A stretch of 64,000 nt of DNA from positions 744,001 to 808,000 of the forward strand of contig NZ_CP067136.1 of the NCBI RefSeq assembly GCF_028553785.1. The letters are read 5' to 3'. This document shows, piece after piece, positions 25,682 through 36,920 of this stretch; the first letter of the stretch is position 1; each line of letters begins with the position of its first letter. The notes beneath the pieces were generated by a model that worked only from the letters and a program-made list of their open reading frames with translations, was not told where the DNA came from and did no database searches. The DNA is from Paracoccus fistulariae (GTDB lineage: Bacteria; Pseudomonadota; Alphaproteobacteria; Rhodobacterales; Rhodobacteraceae). A program made the position numbers and the translations under genes.

Positions 25682-26929
25682 TTATTCGGCGGGCGCGGTT
25701 TCTGTCTCGGCTGTCTCTGCTGCGTCGGCCGTCTCGGCGGTGTCGGCATCGGCGGCTTCCGGTGCGGCGTCGCTATGGGCCGTCTCTGCCGAAACATCCT
25801 CTGCCGGGCGCTCTTCCGGGGTCACGGGCATGCCCGGGCCGATCCGCTGGACGCCCTCGACGATCAGCCGGTCGCCATCCGACAGACCATCGGTCACGAC
25901 CCAGTCGTCGCCGCGATCCTGAACGATCTCCAGCTCGCGCTGCTCGACGATATTGTCGGCATTGACCACCAGCGCGACCGGACGCCCGCGACGATCACGC
26001 GAGACCCCCTCTTGCGGGGCAAGGATCACGTCTTTCAGCTGTGCCTGCGGGATCTCGGCCTGCACATACATGCCGGGCAGCAACAGACCTTCGGGATTGT
26101 CGAACTGCATCCGCAGCGTCACCACGCCCGTGGTTTCATTCACATGCGGCTCTGCCCCGGTCAGCGATCCGGTATGTTCATAGGTGCTGCCATCGGCAAG
26201 GCGCAGGCTGACCGTGCGATCCAGATCGGGCGGCAGGGCCGCATCCGGGCCGCGCCGTTGCCAGCGGATGATATCCGCCGCCGACTGGGTCACATCGACG
26301 CGCACCGGATCGATGCTGCGGATGACGGCCAGAGGCTCGGCCTGACCGGCGGTGACAAGCGCGCCCGCGCTGACCTGCGCCAGACCGATTTCCCCGTCAA
26401 TCGGCGCGGTGATCGTGGCGCGGTCCAGATCGATATTGGCCGCCAGCAATTGCGCCTTGGCGGATTGCACGGCGGCATCGGCCGCATCGCGCGCGGCAAT
26501 CGCGGTGTCCTCGGTCTGCTCGCTGGCCACGCGGCGGTCGCGCAAGGTGGCAACGCGGTCTGCCTCGCGCCGGGCGGCGGCGGCGGCGGCCTCGGCCTGC
26601 GCAAGGGCGGCTTCGGCCTGCGCCACGCCGGCCTCATAGGTGCGCGGGTCGATGCGGTAAAGCGCGTCGCCCTTGGACACTTTCTTGCCCTCATCGAACA
26701 GCCTTTCGATGATCAGCCCGCCGACCTGAGGGCGCAGCTCGGCCTCGGATTGTGCGACGACGCGGCCCGGCAGGCTGGTCGTCAGGGTGACATCCTGCGC
26801 CGTCAGCGTCACCACCGTCACCGGCGGCGGCGGCGCGTCCTGACCCTGTTGCTGCGCCAAAACCTGCCCGGCGGGCAAGACTGCCGAGATCAAACCGGCA
26901 AAAACAAAAATCCGAGTCAGCGAGGTCAT
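25682..26929 (-). CDS. RND efflux pump periplasmic adaptor (MFP family)
   Basis: A 415-residue membrane fusion protein that bridges the RND pump and an outer membrane channel. After a signal peptide (FVFAGLISAVLPAGQVLAQQ) come the lipoyl half-motif GRVVAQSEAELRPQVGG, a long Ala-rich helical hairpin (about residues 95-165), the second lipoyl half with APIDGEIGLAQVSAGALV, and the beta-barrel domain. No lipobox cysteine is present. The last 40 or so residues form an unusual Ala/Glu/Thr-rich acidic tail of imperfect repeats (DTAETADAAETAET). The ATG at 26929 directly precedes the signal peptide; longer frames upstream are not conserved. Confidence 0.93.
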   Translation of the reverse strand: MTSLTRIFVFAGLISAVLPAGQVLAQQQGQDAPPPPVTVVTLTAQDVTLTTSLPGRVVAQSEAELRPQVGGLIIERLFDEGKKVSKGDALYRIDPRTYEAGVAQAEAALAQAEAAAAAARREADRVATLRDRRVASEQTEDTAIAARDAADAAVQSAKAQLLAANIDLDRATITAPIDGEIGLAQVSAGALVTAGQAEPLAVIRSIDPVRVDVTQSAADIIRWQRRGPDAALPPDLDRTVSLRLADGSTYEHTGSLTGAEPHVNETTGVVTLRMQFDNPEGLLLPGMYVQAEIPQAQLKDVILAPQEGVSRDRRGRPVALVVNADNIVEQRELEIVQDRGDDWVVTDGLSDGDRLIVEGVQRIGPGMPVTPEERPAEDVSAETAHSDAAPEAADADTAETADAAETAETETAPAE

Positions 26930-27079
26930 GCTGTCCGCCCGTATGGATGAAAGGTCATGCGCCGCAGACCGTCCCGGTTGCGGCAAGAATTGTCCGGCCA
27001 AGTTATCGCCAACAAATGCCAAGGACAACCGCATAAACCCAAGATAAACCAATGGGTTCACTCTGCGGTCTACCCGATT

Positions 27080-29287
<2,208 letters not shown>

Positions 29288-29288
<1 letters not shown>

Positions 29289-30076
29289 TGCAGCATGTCA
29301 CCATCAACGATACCGGTCTGCATTACGCGGATCAGGGCCCCCGCGATGGCGCGGCGCTGGTCTTTGCCAATTCGCTGGGCACCGATCTGCGGGTCTGGGA
29401 CGCGGTTCTGCCGCATCTGCCGGACGGATTGCGCATCATCCGATATGACAAGCGCGGCCACGGTCTGTCGCAGGAAACGCCGGGCCCCTATTCGATCGGG
29501 CAACTGGCCGATGATGCGGCCGGGCTGATCCGGTATCTGGGGCTGCGCGACGTGGTTTTCGTCGGGCTGTCTATCGGCGGGCTGATCGGGCAATCGCTGG
29601 CATCGCGTCATGGCGATCTGCTGCGCGGGCTGGTGATTTCCAACAGCGCCGCAAAGATCGGCGAGGCCGACATGTGGCGCGACCGGATCGCCGCGATCCG
29701 CGCCGATGGCCTGCCCAGCATCGGCGCCGCGACGATGGAGCGCTGGTTTTCACCCGAGTTCCGCGCCTCGGGCAACGCTGCACCGTGGCAGCGGATGCTG
29801 GAGCGTCAGCCGCTGGGTGGCTATGCCGCCTGCTGCGAGGCGATTGCCAGCGCCGATCTGCGCGCCGAGACCGCCCGCCTGGAACTGCCCGTGCAACTGA
29901 TCGCGGGCGAATTGGACGGCGCCACCCCGCCGCAGATCGTGCAGGACACCGCCGATCTGATCGCGGGCTCGCGCATGGAGGTCATCAAGGGCGCGGGCCA
30001 TATCCCCTGCGTCGAGACCCCGCAGACCTATACCGCCATCCTGTCCCGCTTTTTAAAGGAGATTGGCCATGTCTGA
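29288..30076 (+). CDS. pcaD: 3-Oxoadipate enol-lactonase
   Basis: PcaD hydrolyses beta-ketoadipate enol-lactone to beta-ketoadipate. The 262-residue alpha/beta hydrolase has the nucleophile Ser95 in GLSIGG, the acid in AGELDGATPP and the His in GAGHIPCVE. It is a single-domain PcaD, not a PcaCD (PcaL) fusion; pcaC follows with an 8-base overlap. The start overlaps the pobA stop (TGATG). Confidence 0.96.
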
Positions 30077-30467
30077 TCGTTACCAGCGTGGAATGACCGT
30101 CCGCCGAGAGGTGCTTGGCGATACCCATGTGGATCGCGCCGAATTTCTGAAGACCGAATTTGACGAACCCTTTCAGGACCTGATTACCAACGCCGCCTGG
30201 GGCACGGTCTGGGCCAGCGACGGGATCAGCCGCCGCGAACGCTCCATGCTGACGCTTGCACTTCTGGCGGCGACCGGGAATTTCGAGGAAATTCCCATGC
30301 ATATCCGTGCCACATCGCGCACCGGCGCGTCGAAACAGGACGTGCAAGAAGCGTTTCAGCACGTCGCAATCTATGCCGGCGTGCCCAAGGCCAATCACGC
30401 ATTGAAACTGGCACGGCAGACCTATGCCGAGATGGAAGCCGAGGAAAAACCTTATGAAACAAGCTGA
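30069..30467 (+). CDS. pcaC: 4-Carboxymuconolactone decarboxylase
   Basis: PcaC decarboxylates gamma-carboxymuconolactone to beta-ketoadipate enol-lactone. The 132-residue protein has the family core [20 protein letters not shown] and [19 protein letters not shown], which contain the catalytic Glu, Cys/Ser and His positions of the CMD fold. The ATG at 30069 has AAGGAG 7 bases upstream; a TTG two codons earlier is unlikely. It overlaps both pcaD and pcaH. Confidence 0.96.
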   Translation: MSDRYQRGMTVRREVLGDTHVDRAEFLKTEFDEPFQDLITNAAWGTVWASDGISRRERSMLTLALLAATGNFEEIPMHIRATSRTGASKQDVQEAFQHVAIYAGVPKANHALKLARQTYAEMEAEEKPYETS

Positions 30468-31176
30468 ATTCTATCAACGTGACCGCCGATTGCAGCCCCC
30501 GGCCCTGACGCCGGATTACAAGACCTCGGTCGCGCGCAGCCCGCGCTATTCGATGATCTCGCTGCAGAACTCGGTCAGCGAAATCACCGGGCCGGTCTTT
30601 GGCCATAACGATATCGATCCGATCGATAACGATCTGATCCTGAACTATGCCAAATCCGGCGATCCGATCGGTGAACGCATCATCGTGCATGGCCGGGTGC
30701 TGGACGAAAATGCCCGCCCCGTGCCCAATACGCTGGTCGAGATCTGGCAGGCCAATGCAGGCGGGCGCTATCGCCACAAGAAGGACAGCTATCTGGCGCC
30801 CATCGACCCGAATTTCGGCGGTTGCGGACGCACGATCACCGATGAGAACGGGCATTACTTCTTTCGCACGGTGAAGCCCGGCGCCTATCCGTGGCGCAAC
30901 TGGGTCAATAACTGGCGGCCCGCGCATATCCATGTCTCGGTCTTCGGTTCGGGCTTTGCGCAACGCCTGATCACACAGCTTTATTTCGAGGGCGACCCGC
31001 TGATTCCGCATTGTCCCATCGTCAAGACCATCCCCGATCCCGATGCCATCGAACAATTGATCGCGAAGCTGGATCTGAATGCGACGATACCGCTGGATTC
31101 CATCGCCTATAAATTCGACATTGTCCTGCGGGGACGCCGCTCGACCATGTTCGAGAACCGTCTGGAGGGGAACTGA
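30454..31176 (+). CDS. pcaH: Protocatechuate 3,4-dioxygenase, beta subunit
   Basis: PcaH is the iron-carrying subunit of the intradiol dioxygenase that opens the protocatechuate ring to beta-carboxy-cis,cis-muconate. The four Fe(III) ligands are in place: Tyr106 (GRYRHK), Tyr145 (GAYPWRN), His158 and His160 (PAHIH), with exactly the spacing of the Pseudomonas enzyme. The protein is 240 residues. Its ATG overlaps the end of pcaC; pcaG starts one base after its stop. Confidence 0.97.
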   Translation: MKQAEFYQRDRRLQPPALTPDYKTSVARSPRYSMISLQNSVSEITGPVFGHNDIDPIDNDLILNYAKSGDPIGERIIVHGRVLDENARPVPNTLVEIWQANAGGRYRHKKDSYLAPIDPNFGGCGRTITDENGHYFFRTVKPGAYPWRNWVNNWRPAHIHVSVFGSGFAQRLITQLYFEGDPLIPHCPIVKTIPDPDAIEQLIAKLDLNATIPLDSIAYKFDIVLRGRRSTMFENRLEGN

Positions 31177-31177
31177 G

Positions 31178-31798
31178 ATGCCGCAGAAACTGGATTACCT
31201 TCGCGAAAGCGCCTCGCAGACGGCGGGCCCCTATGTGCATATCGGTCTCGCCCCCGGTGCCGCGGGCTTTGACATCTACCGTCAGGAACTGGGCCATGAC
31301 ATCGCCGGGCCGAATGCCGCAGGAGAGCGGATCCGGGTCGAGGGTCTTGTCATCGACGGCATGGGCAGCCCGGTCAAGGATGTGCTGCTGGAGGTCTGGC
31401 AGGCCAATGCGGCGGGCATCTATGCCCATCCCGAAGGCGGCGGCGAGGTCGAAGAGGGCTTTCGTGGCTGGGGCCGCGTCATCACCGATTTCGAGACCGG
31501 CGAATGGGGGTTCGACACCGTCAAGCCGGGCGCGGCCATGGGTCGTAATGGCCGCCTGATGGCGCCGCATCTGAACCTGTGGATCGTCGCGCGCGGCATC
31601 AATATCGGGCTGAACACGCGGGTCTATTTCGACGATGAGGCCGAGGCCAATGCCGCCGATCCGGTGATCAACATGATCGAATGGGAAAAGCGTCGCGCAA
31701 GCCTGATCGCCACCCGTTCCATGCGGGATGGAAAACCCGTATATCGCTTTGATATTCGCCTGCAAGGCGATGACGAAACAGTGTTTTTTGATATTTGA
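31178..31798 (+). CDS. pcaG: Protocatechuate 3,4-dioxygenase, alpha subunit
   Basis: PcaG is the structural partner of PcaH and contributes to the active-site pocket. The 206-residue protein shares the intradiol fold (VLLEVWQANAAG, FRGWGRVITD, GRLMAPHLNLWIVARGI) but, as expected, lacks the full set of iron ligands. The ATG follows GAGGGG. The BKACE gene starts 7 bases after its stop. Confidence 0.96.
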   Translation: MPQKLDYLRESASQTAGPYVHIGLAPGAAGFDIYRQELGHDIAGPNAAGERIRVEGLVIDGMGSPVKDVLLEVWQANAAGIYAHPEGGGEVEEGFRGWGRVITDFETGEWGFDTVKPGAAMGRNGRLMAPHLNLWIVARGINIGLNTRVYFDDEAEANAADPVINMIEWEKRRASLIATRSMRDGKPVYRFDIRLQGDDETVFFDI

Positions 31799-31805
31799 GG
31801 GCGCG

Positions 31806-32639
31806 ATGACGACACCTTGCATCATCTGTGTGGCAATCACCGGTTCCCTGCCCACGAAGGAAAATAACCCCGCCGTTCCGATCACCGTCACCGAACAGAT
31901 CGAATCGACCCATGAGGCGTTCGAGGCCGGGGCCAGCATCGCCCATTGCCATGTCCGCGACGATGCGGGCAAGCCGACCAGCGATCCCGAGCGTTTTGCC
32001 GCGCTGAAAGAGGGGCTGGAAAAGCACTGTCCGGGCCTGATCGTGCAGCTTTCGACCGGCGGACGGTCCGGCGCGGGCTCAGAGCGCGGCGGCATGCTGT
32101 CGCTGCGCCCGGATATGGCCTCGCTCTCGGTCGGGTCGAACAACTTCCCGACCCGCGTTTACGAAAATCCGCCCGATCTGGTCGATTGGCTGGCCAGCGA
32201 AATGATCACGCATGACGTGAAGCCTGAAATCGAAGCCTTTGATCTGTCGCATATTTTGCAGGCCGCCAAGATGCATCAGGATGGCCGCATCAAGGACCGG
32301 CCCTATGTGCAATTCGTGATGGGCGTCAAGAATGCCATGCCTGCGGATCGCGAGGTCTTCGACTATTACATCACCACGGTGAAGCGCCTGTTTGGCGAGG
32401 ACACGCCCTGGTGTGCCGCAGGGATCGGCCCGAACCAGATCCTTCTGAACGAATGGGCTGTCTCTTCGGGCGGTCATGCGCGCACTGGGCTGGAAGATAA
32501 CGTCCGCATCGATCGCGACACGCTGGCCCCGTCCAATGCGGCGCTGGTCCGGCGCGTTGTCGATCTGTGCGAGACATATCAGCGCCCGGTCGCCACCTGG
32601 CAGCAGGCGCGCGAGATGCTGGGATTGCGCGCCGCATGA
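31806..32639 (+). CDS. BKACE (DUF849, 3-keto-5-aminohexanoate cleavage) family enzyme
   Basis: A 277-residue beta-keto acid cleavage enzyme. The family reaction is beta-keto acid plus acetyl-CoA giving acetoacetate and a new acyl-CoA. The zinc ligands are visible: His47 and His49 in AHCHVRDD and Glu230 in GHARTGLEDN, at the same numbering as in the characterised Kce enzyme. The gene is inside the operon, 7 bases after pcaG and overlapping pcaB (ATGA). With beta-ketoadipate as substrate the products would be succinyl-CoA and acetoacetate, which would replace the usual PcaIJ transferase and PcaF thiolase, neither of which is in this window. The family is certain; the substrate is inferred from context. 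Confidence 0.9.
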   Translation: MTTPCIICVAITGSLPTKENNPAVPITVTEQIESTHEAFEAGASIAHCHVRDDAGKPTSDPERFAALKEGLEKHCPGLIVQLSTGGRSGAGSERGGMLSLRPDMASLSVGSNNFPTRVYENPPDLVDWLASEMITHDVKPEIEAFDLSHILQAAKMHQDGRIKDRPYVQFVMGVKNAMPADREVFDYYITTVKRLFGEDTPWCAAGIGPNQILLNEWAVSSGGHARTGLEDNVRIDRDTLAPSNAALVRRVVDLCETYQRPVATWQQAREMLGLRAA

Positions 32640-33916
32640 ATCTGACGGACGGATTGTTCAGCGACAGCGAATTGGCGGATGTGATGGGCCCACGGGCGCA
32701 GCTCTCTGCCATGCTGACGGTCGAGGCGGCGCTGGCACGGGTGCAGGCGCGGATAGGGATCATTCCCGATGCCGCAGCGACCCGCATTGCCGATACCGCC
32801 CGCAGTCTGGCCCCGGAGCCCTTCGATCTTCTGGCCGCCACGGCCAAGGCCGGCATTGCCGCACAGGCGCTGGTCGGTGCGCTGAAGAAAGCCTGTGGCG
32901 ATAGCGGCCAATGGGCGCATTTCGGCGCGACCTCGCAGGATATTCAGGATACCGGGCTGGTGCTGCAACTGCGGGACGCGCTGCTGATCCTTGAGGCGCG
33001 GTTAGAGCGGTTGCAGGCGACGCTGGGCAGCAAGGCCCGCGACTTCGCCGAAACCGCGATTCCCGCGCGGACGCGCTTTCAGATGGCGGCGCCGACGACG
33101 CTTGGCGCGAAAATCGCTGTCTGGCGCGCGCCCCTGCAGCGCGATCAGGAACGGCTGCAGCAGTTGCGCCCGCGCCTTTTCAACGTCTCGCTTTACGGTG
33201 CGGCGGGTACGGGCGCGGCGCTGAACCCGGACATGGCGGGGATTCGCGCCGCGCTTGCCGCCGATCTGGGTCTGGGCGCCCCGGTGGTGCCCTGGCACGC
33301 CGCCCGCGATGCGATTGCCGAACTGGGCGGCTGGTTGTCCCTGCTGACCGGCACGCTGGGCAAGATCGGCGTCGATCTGATCCTGCTGTCGCAATCCGAA
33401 ATTTCCGAGGTTTCAGCGGGCTCTGGCGGCGGTTCCTCGACCATGCCGCAGAAATCCAACCCGGTGATGGCCGAGGCGCTGGTGACACTGGCGCGGCTGA
33501 ATGCGGGCGCGGTTGGCACGTTGCATCAGGCGATGGTTCATGCGCAGGAACGTGACGGCAGCGCGCTGGCGCTGGAATGGCAGGTGCTGCCCGATATGAT
33601 CATCCGCACCGGCGCGGCGCTGCGTCTGGCGCAGGATCTGGCCGACAGCCTGACCGCCCGGACAGACCGCATCGGTGCCAGCTTCACCGCCGACAAGGGC
33701 GCCATGCTGGCCGAAGCGGCGGGCTTTTACCTCAGCCGCCAGATGCCCCGGGAAGATGCTTTGGCTATTGTCTCCAAGGCGCTGAAAATGCTGAATGAAG
33801 GCACGTATGCGACCTTGGCCGACGCGCTGACAGAACTGGAACCGGGACATAACTGGCCGCAGATCCTGGCGCCGCAGAACAATCTTGGCGATGCCCCCGG
33901 GCAGGCCAAATACTGA
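32636..33916 (+). CDS. pcaB: 3-Carboxy-cis,cis-muconate cycloisomerase
   Basis: PcaB converts beta-carboxy-cis,cis-muconate to gamma-carboxymuconolactone. The 426-residue protein belongs to the fumarase/aspartase superfamily, with the signature GGSSTMPQKSNPV (mobile catalytic loop) and the HFGATSQDIQDT segment. Fumarase-like relatives such as adenylosuccinate lyase are excluded by the context and by the PcaB-like body. Its ATG overlaps the BKACE stop. The TRAP transporter follows after 21 bases. Placing pcaB after pcaG and the BKACE gene completes the route from protocatechuate to beta-ketoadipate. Confidence 0.95.
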   Translation: MNLTDGLFSDSELADVMGPRAQLSAMLTVEAALARVQARIGIIPDAAATRIADTARSLAPEPFDLLAATAKAGIAAQALVGALKKACGDSGQWAHFGATSQDIQDTGLVLQLRDALLILEARLERLQATLGSKARDFAETAIPARTRFQMAAPTTLGAKIAVWRAPLQRDQERLQQLRPRLFNVSLYGAAGTGAALNPDMAGIRAALAADLGLGAPVVPWHAARDAIAELGGWLSLLTGTLGKIGVDLILLSQSEISEVSAGSGGGSSTMPQKSNPVMAEALVTLARLNAGAVGTLHQAMVHAQERDGSALALEWQVLPDMIIRTGAALRLAQDLADSLTARTDRIGASFTADKGAMLAEAAGFYLSRQMPREDALAIVSKALKMLNEGTYATLADALTELEPGHNWPQILAPQNNLGDAPGQAKY

Positions 33917-33937
33917 CATTTCAAGGGAGGAGTAAAG

Positions 33938-34963
33938 ATGAAGAAAATCCTGATCGCCACGGTCGCCAGCATGGTGCTGACCGGTGCCGCCGCCGCGCAA
34001 GAGGTGACCTTGCGCGTGCATCATTTCCTGTCGGCCGATGCACCGATCCAGGTCGGCGTGCTTGAGCCCTGGGAAAAGATGGTCGAGGAGCAATCCGGCG
34101 GTCGCATCGATGTGCAGCTGTTCCCCTCGATGCAGCTTGGCGGCAAGCCGCCGCAGCTTTTCGATCAGGCGCGTGACGGCATCGTCGATATCAGCTGGAC
34201 GATTCTGGGCTACACGCCGGGCCGTTTCCCGATTTCCGAAGTGTTCGAACTGCCCTTCATGTCGGGAACCGCCACCGAGACCACGGCCGCGCTGCAGGAA
34301 TTTCAGGCGAAATACCTGACCGAGGAGTTGCGAGAGGTCAAACCGCTGCTGCTGCACGCCCCGGCCAGCTACAAGGTGCATGTCAAGGGTGGCCCCGTGG
34401 CCAAGATGGCGGATCTGAGCGGGCTGAAAATCCGCACCCCGTCGCGCACCATGACCGATGGGCTTTCCGCCCTTGGCGCGACCCCCGTCGGCATGCCGGT
34501 CCCCGAAGTGACCCAGGCAATCAGCACCGGCGTCATCGACGGCACCGTGATCCCGTGGGAGGTGTTCGGATCGCTGCGCCTGGAAGAGGTGACCAAGCAG
34601 CATACCGAATTCGGCACGGAAAACGGCGGCATGTCCACCTCGATCATGGCGCTGGTGATGAACAAGGCGAAATATGACGCCCTGCCCGATGATCTGAAAA
34701 AGGTGATCGACGACAATTCCGGTCAGGCGCTGGCCGCGCTGGCGGGACAGGCTATGGATGACGAGGAAACCGCGCAGCGCCAGAAGGCGATTGATGCCGG
34801 CGCCACCATCACCGTGATCCCCGAGGATCAGCTGACCGAGTGGAAAGACGCCTCGCAGCCGGTTATCGACAACTGGGTCGCGACGATGACCGATGCGGGT
34901 CATGACGGTCAGGCGATTGTCGATGATGCAAAGGCCATGCTGGCCAAGGCGCAAGGCCAGTAA
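33938..34963 (+). CDS. TRAP transporter solute-binding protein (DctP family)
   Basis: A 341-residue periplasmic receptor of a tripartite ATP-independent transporter. A signal peptide (LIATVASMVLTGAAAAQE) is followed by the family core with FPSMQLGGKPPQLFDQARDG, the substrate-carboxylate arginine context LKIRTPSRTM and VIPWEVFGSLRLEEV. A GGGAGGAG ribosome binding site precedes the ATG. It follows pcaB by 21 bases and is coupled to DctQ and DctM genes. The ligand is probably an aromatic acid such as 4-hydroxybenzoate or protocatechuate, inferred from position. Confidence 0.93.
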   Translation: MKKILIATVASMVLTGAAAAQEVTLRVHHFLSADAPIQVGVLEPWEKMVEEQSGGRIDVQLFPSMQLGGKPPQLFDQARDGIVDISWTILGYTPGRFPISEVFELPFMSGTATETTAALQEFQAKYLTEELREVKPLLLHAPASYKVHVKGGPVAKMADLSGLKIRTPSRTMTDGLSALGATPVGMPVPEVTQAISTGVIDGTVIPWEVFGSLRLEEVTKQHTEFGTENGGMSTSIMALVMNKAKYDALPDDLKKVIDDNSGQALAALAGQAMDDEETAQRQKAIDAGATITVIPEDQLTEWKDASQPVIDNWVATMTDAGHDGQAIVDDAKAMLAKAQGQ

Positions 34964-34965
34964 TC

Positions 34966-35487
34966 ATGGCCGATGCCGATATGATGACTGAACATGGTAA
35001 AGCTGTCCCGGTTCCGGGATGGCTTTACAAGCTTTGCGGCCTGTTCGCGGGGATCGGCGGCGTCACCTTGCTGGCGCTGATGCTGATGACGGTGGCCAGC
35101 GTGACCTTGCGCGCGGTGATCGGAAAACCGATTCCGGGCGATTACGAGATGGTCGAATTGTGCAGCGCGATTGCCATTTTCTGCTTTCTGCCCTGGTGTC
35201 AGGTGAATGCGGGCAATGTGCTGGTCGATTTCTTCACCCAGAAGACCTCGGCGCGCACCAACCACCTGCTGGAGGCTGTCGGAGATCTGCTTTACCTGCT
35301 GATCGCGGCGCTGCTGCTGTGGCGCATGATCCACGGCGCCAGCGAGATGCGCAGCTATGCCGAACAGACGATGGTGCTGCGACTGCCCGTCTGGACCAGC
35401 TTTATCGTCATCCTGCCCGCCACGGCGCTGCTGGTTGCCACCTGCACGGCCACGATGATGGGACATTTGCGGATGGCACGCACATGA
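34966..35487 (+). CDS. TRAP transporter small membrane subunit (DctQ family)
   Basis: A 173-residue membrane protein with four hydrophobic segments: about residues 20-45, 60-80 (ELCSAIAIFCFLPWCQVN, including the family's CQVNxGNVxVD motif), 100-120 and 140-160. It assists the DctM channel in sodium-coupled uptake. The start is 2 bases after the DctP stop; the stop overlaps the DctM ATG (ATGA). Confidence 0.92.
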   Translation: MADADMMTEHGKAVPVPGWLYKLCGLFAGIGGVTLLALMLMTVASVTLRAVIGKPIPGDYEMVELCSAIAIFCFLPWCQVNAGNVLVDFFTQKTSARTNHLLEAVGDLLYLLIAALLLWRMIHGASEMRSYAEQTMVLRLPVWTSFIVILPATALLVATCTATMMGHLRMART

Positions 35488-36803
35488 CCGGGATTGCCGC
35501 CGGGCTGACGGGTTTTGGCGTCTTGCTGGTGATGATGTTCCTGCGCATTCCGATTGGCGTGGCCATGCTGGCCGTGGGGATCGGAGGATACGGGCTTTAC
35601 ACAGGCGTGACGCCGCTTCTGGCCTTTCTGAAAACATCGGCCTTCTATCAATTCTCGACCTATTCGCTGTCGGTCATTCCGCTTTTCGTGCTGATGGGTG
35701 AATTCGCCACCCATGCCGGGATGAGCCGCGCGCTGTATCGGACCGCAGCGGCCTTTCTGGGCCATCGCCGGGGCGGGCTTGCCATGGCCTCGATCGGGGG
35801 CTGCGCGGCTTTTGGCGCGATCTGCGGCAGTTCGCTGGCCACAGCCGCCACCATGGGTCAGGTCGCCCTGCCCGAGATGCGCCGCTATAACTACAGCGGC
35901 GCGCTGGCCACGGGGTCGCTTGCGGCGGGGGGCACGCTGGGCATCCTGATCCCGCCTTCGGTCATTCTGGTGCTTTATGCGCTGATGGCGGAACAGAGCA
36001 TTCCGAAAATGTTCGTCGCCGCGATGGTGCCGGGCATCCTTGCCGCGCTTGGCTATATGATCGCCATCTCGATCTTCGTGCGCCGCAACCCTGATGAAGG
36101 CCCCGCCGGCCCGCGCGTCGACTGGGCCGGGCGACTGGCCGCCCTGCGCGAGACCTGGAGCATCCTTCTGATCTTCGCGCTGGTCATCATCGGCATGTAT
36201 CGCGGCTGGTTCACCCCCACCGAGGCCGCCGCCGTCGGCGCCTTCGGCGCGGGACTGCTGGCCATGATCCACGGCGGGATGCGGCTGAAAGGCCTGATGG
36301 CCTGTCTGCGCGGCACGGCCACGACCTCGGCCATGATCTTCCTGATCATGCTGGGGGCCGAGACCTTCAACGCCTTTCTGGCCCAGACACAGACGCCCAT
36401 GCTGGCGGCCCGTGCCATCCAGAATTCGGGCATGGCGCCGATGCTGATCCTGATCGCGATCCTGCTGCTGTATATGGCGCTTGGCTGTGTCATGGATTCC
36501 ATGTCCATGCTGCTGCTGACCATTCCGATCTTCTACCCGATCATCGGCGGGCTGGATTTCGGGATGCCGCGCGAAGATACGCTGATCTGGTTCGGCATTC
36601 TGGCCGTGGTCGTGGTCGAGGTCGGTCTGATCACGCCGCCTGTCGGGATGAATGTCTTTGTCATCAACGGCATGGCGCGGGATGTGCCGATGTGGGAAAG
36701 CTTCCGGGGCGTGCTGCCCTTCCTGATCAGCGACCTGATCCGGATTGCGCTGCTGATCCTGCTGCCCGTGCTGTCGCTTGGGCTGGTCAGGCTCTTCGGC
36801 TAG
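35484..36803 (+). CDS. TRAP transporter large permease (DctM family)
   Basis: The 439-residue channel subunit, with about a dozen hydrophobic segments. Family marks include LRIPIGVAMLAVG at the N-terminus, the SIGGCAAFGAICGSSLATAATMG loop, GGTLGILIPPSVILVLYAL and LITPPVGMNVFVING at the end. The ATG at 35484 overlaps the DctQ stop, matching the family start; the frame upstream is open but unrelated. A strong terminator (36824-36856) ends the pob-pca-TRAP operon 20 bases later. Confidence 0.95.
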   Translation: MTGIAAGLTGFGVLLVMMFLRIPIGVAMLAVGIGGYGLYTGVTPLLAFLKTSAFYQFSTYSLSVIPLFVLMGEFATHAGMSRALYRTAAAFLGHRRGGLAMASIGGCAAFGAICGSSLATAATMGQVALPEMRRYNYSGALATGSLAAGGTLGILIPPSVILVLYALMAEQSIPKMFVAAMVPGILAALGYMIAISIFVRRNPDEGPAGPRVDWAGRLAALRETWSILLIFALVIIGMYRGWFTPTEAAAVGAFGAGLLAMIHGGMRLKGLMACLRGTATTSAMIFLIMLGAETFNAFLAQTQTPMLAARAIQNSGMAPMLILIAILLLYMALGCVMDSMSMLLLTIPIFYPIIGGLDFGMPREDTLIWFGILAVVVVEVGLITPPVGMNVFVINGMARDVPMWESFRGVLPFLISDLIRIALLILLPVLSLGLVRLFG

Positions 36804-36823
36804 GCATTTTACCGCATCGAAGG

Positions 36824-36856
36824 AAAGGCCTGCCTGTTGCCCGGGCAGGCCTTTCT
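36824..36856 (+). terminator. Rho-independent terminator of the pob-pca-TRAP operon
   Basis: AAAGGCCTGCC pairs with GGCAGGCCTTT over 11 bp around a 9-base loop, and the stem runs out into TTTCTGTT. Confidence 0.85.
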
Positions 36857-36920
36857 GTTACAGAGTTCCCGGCCGGTATGATCGGCCATAGTGCATTTGC
36901 AGAATGGGGCGCGGCGCGAC

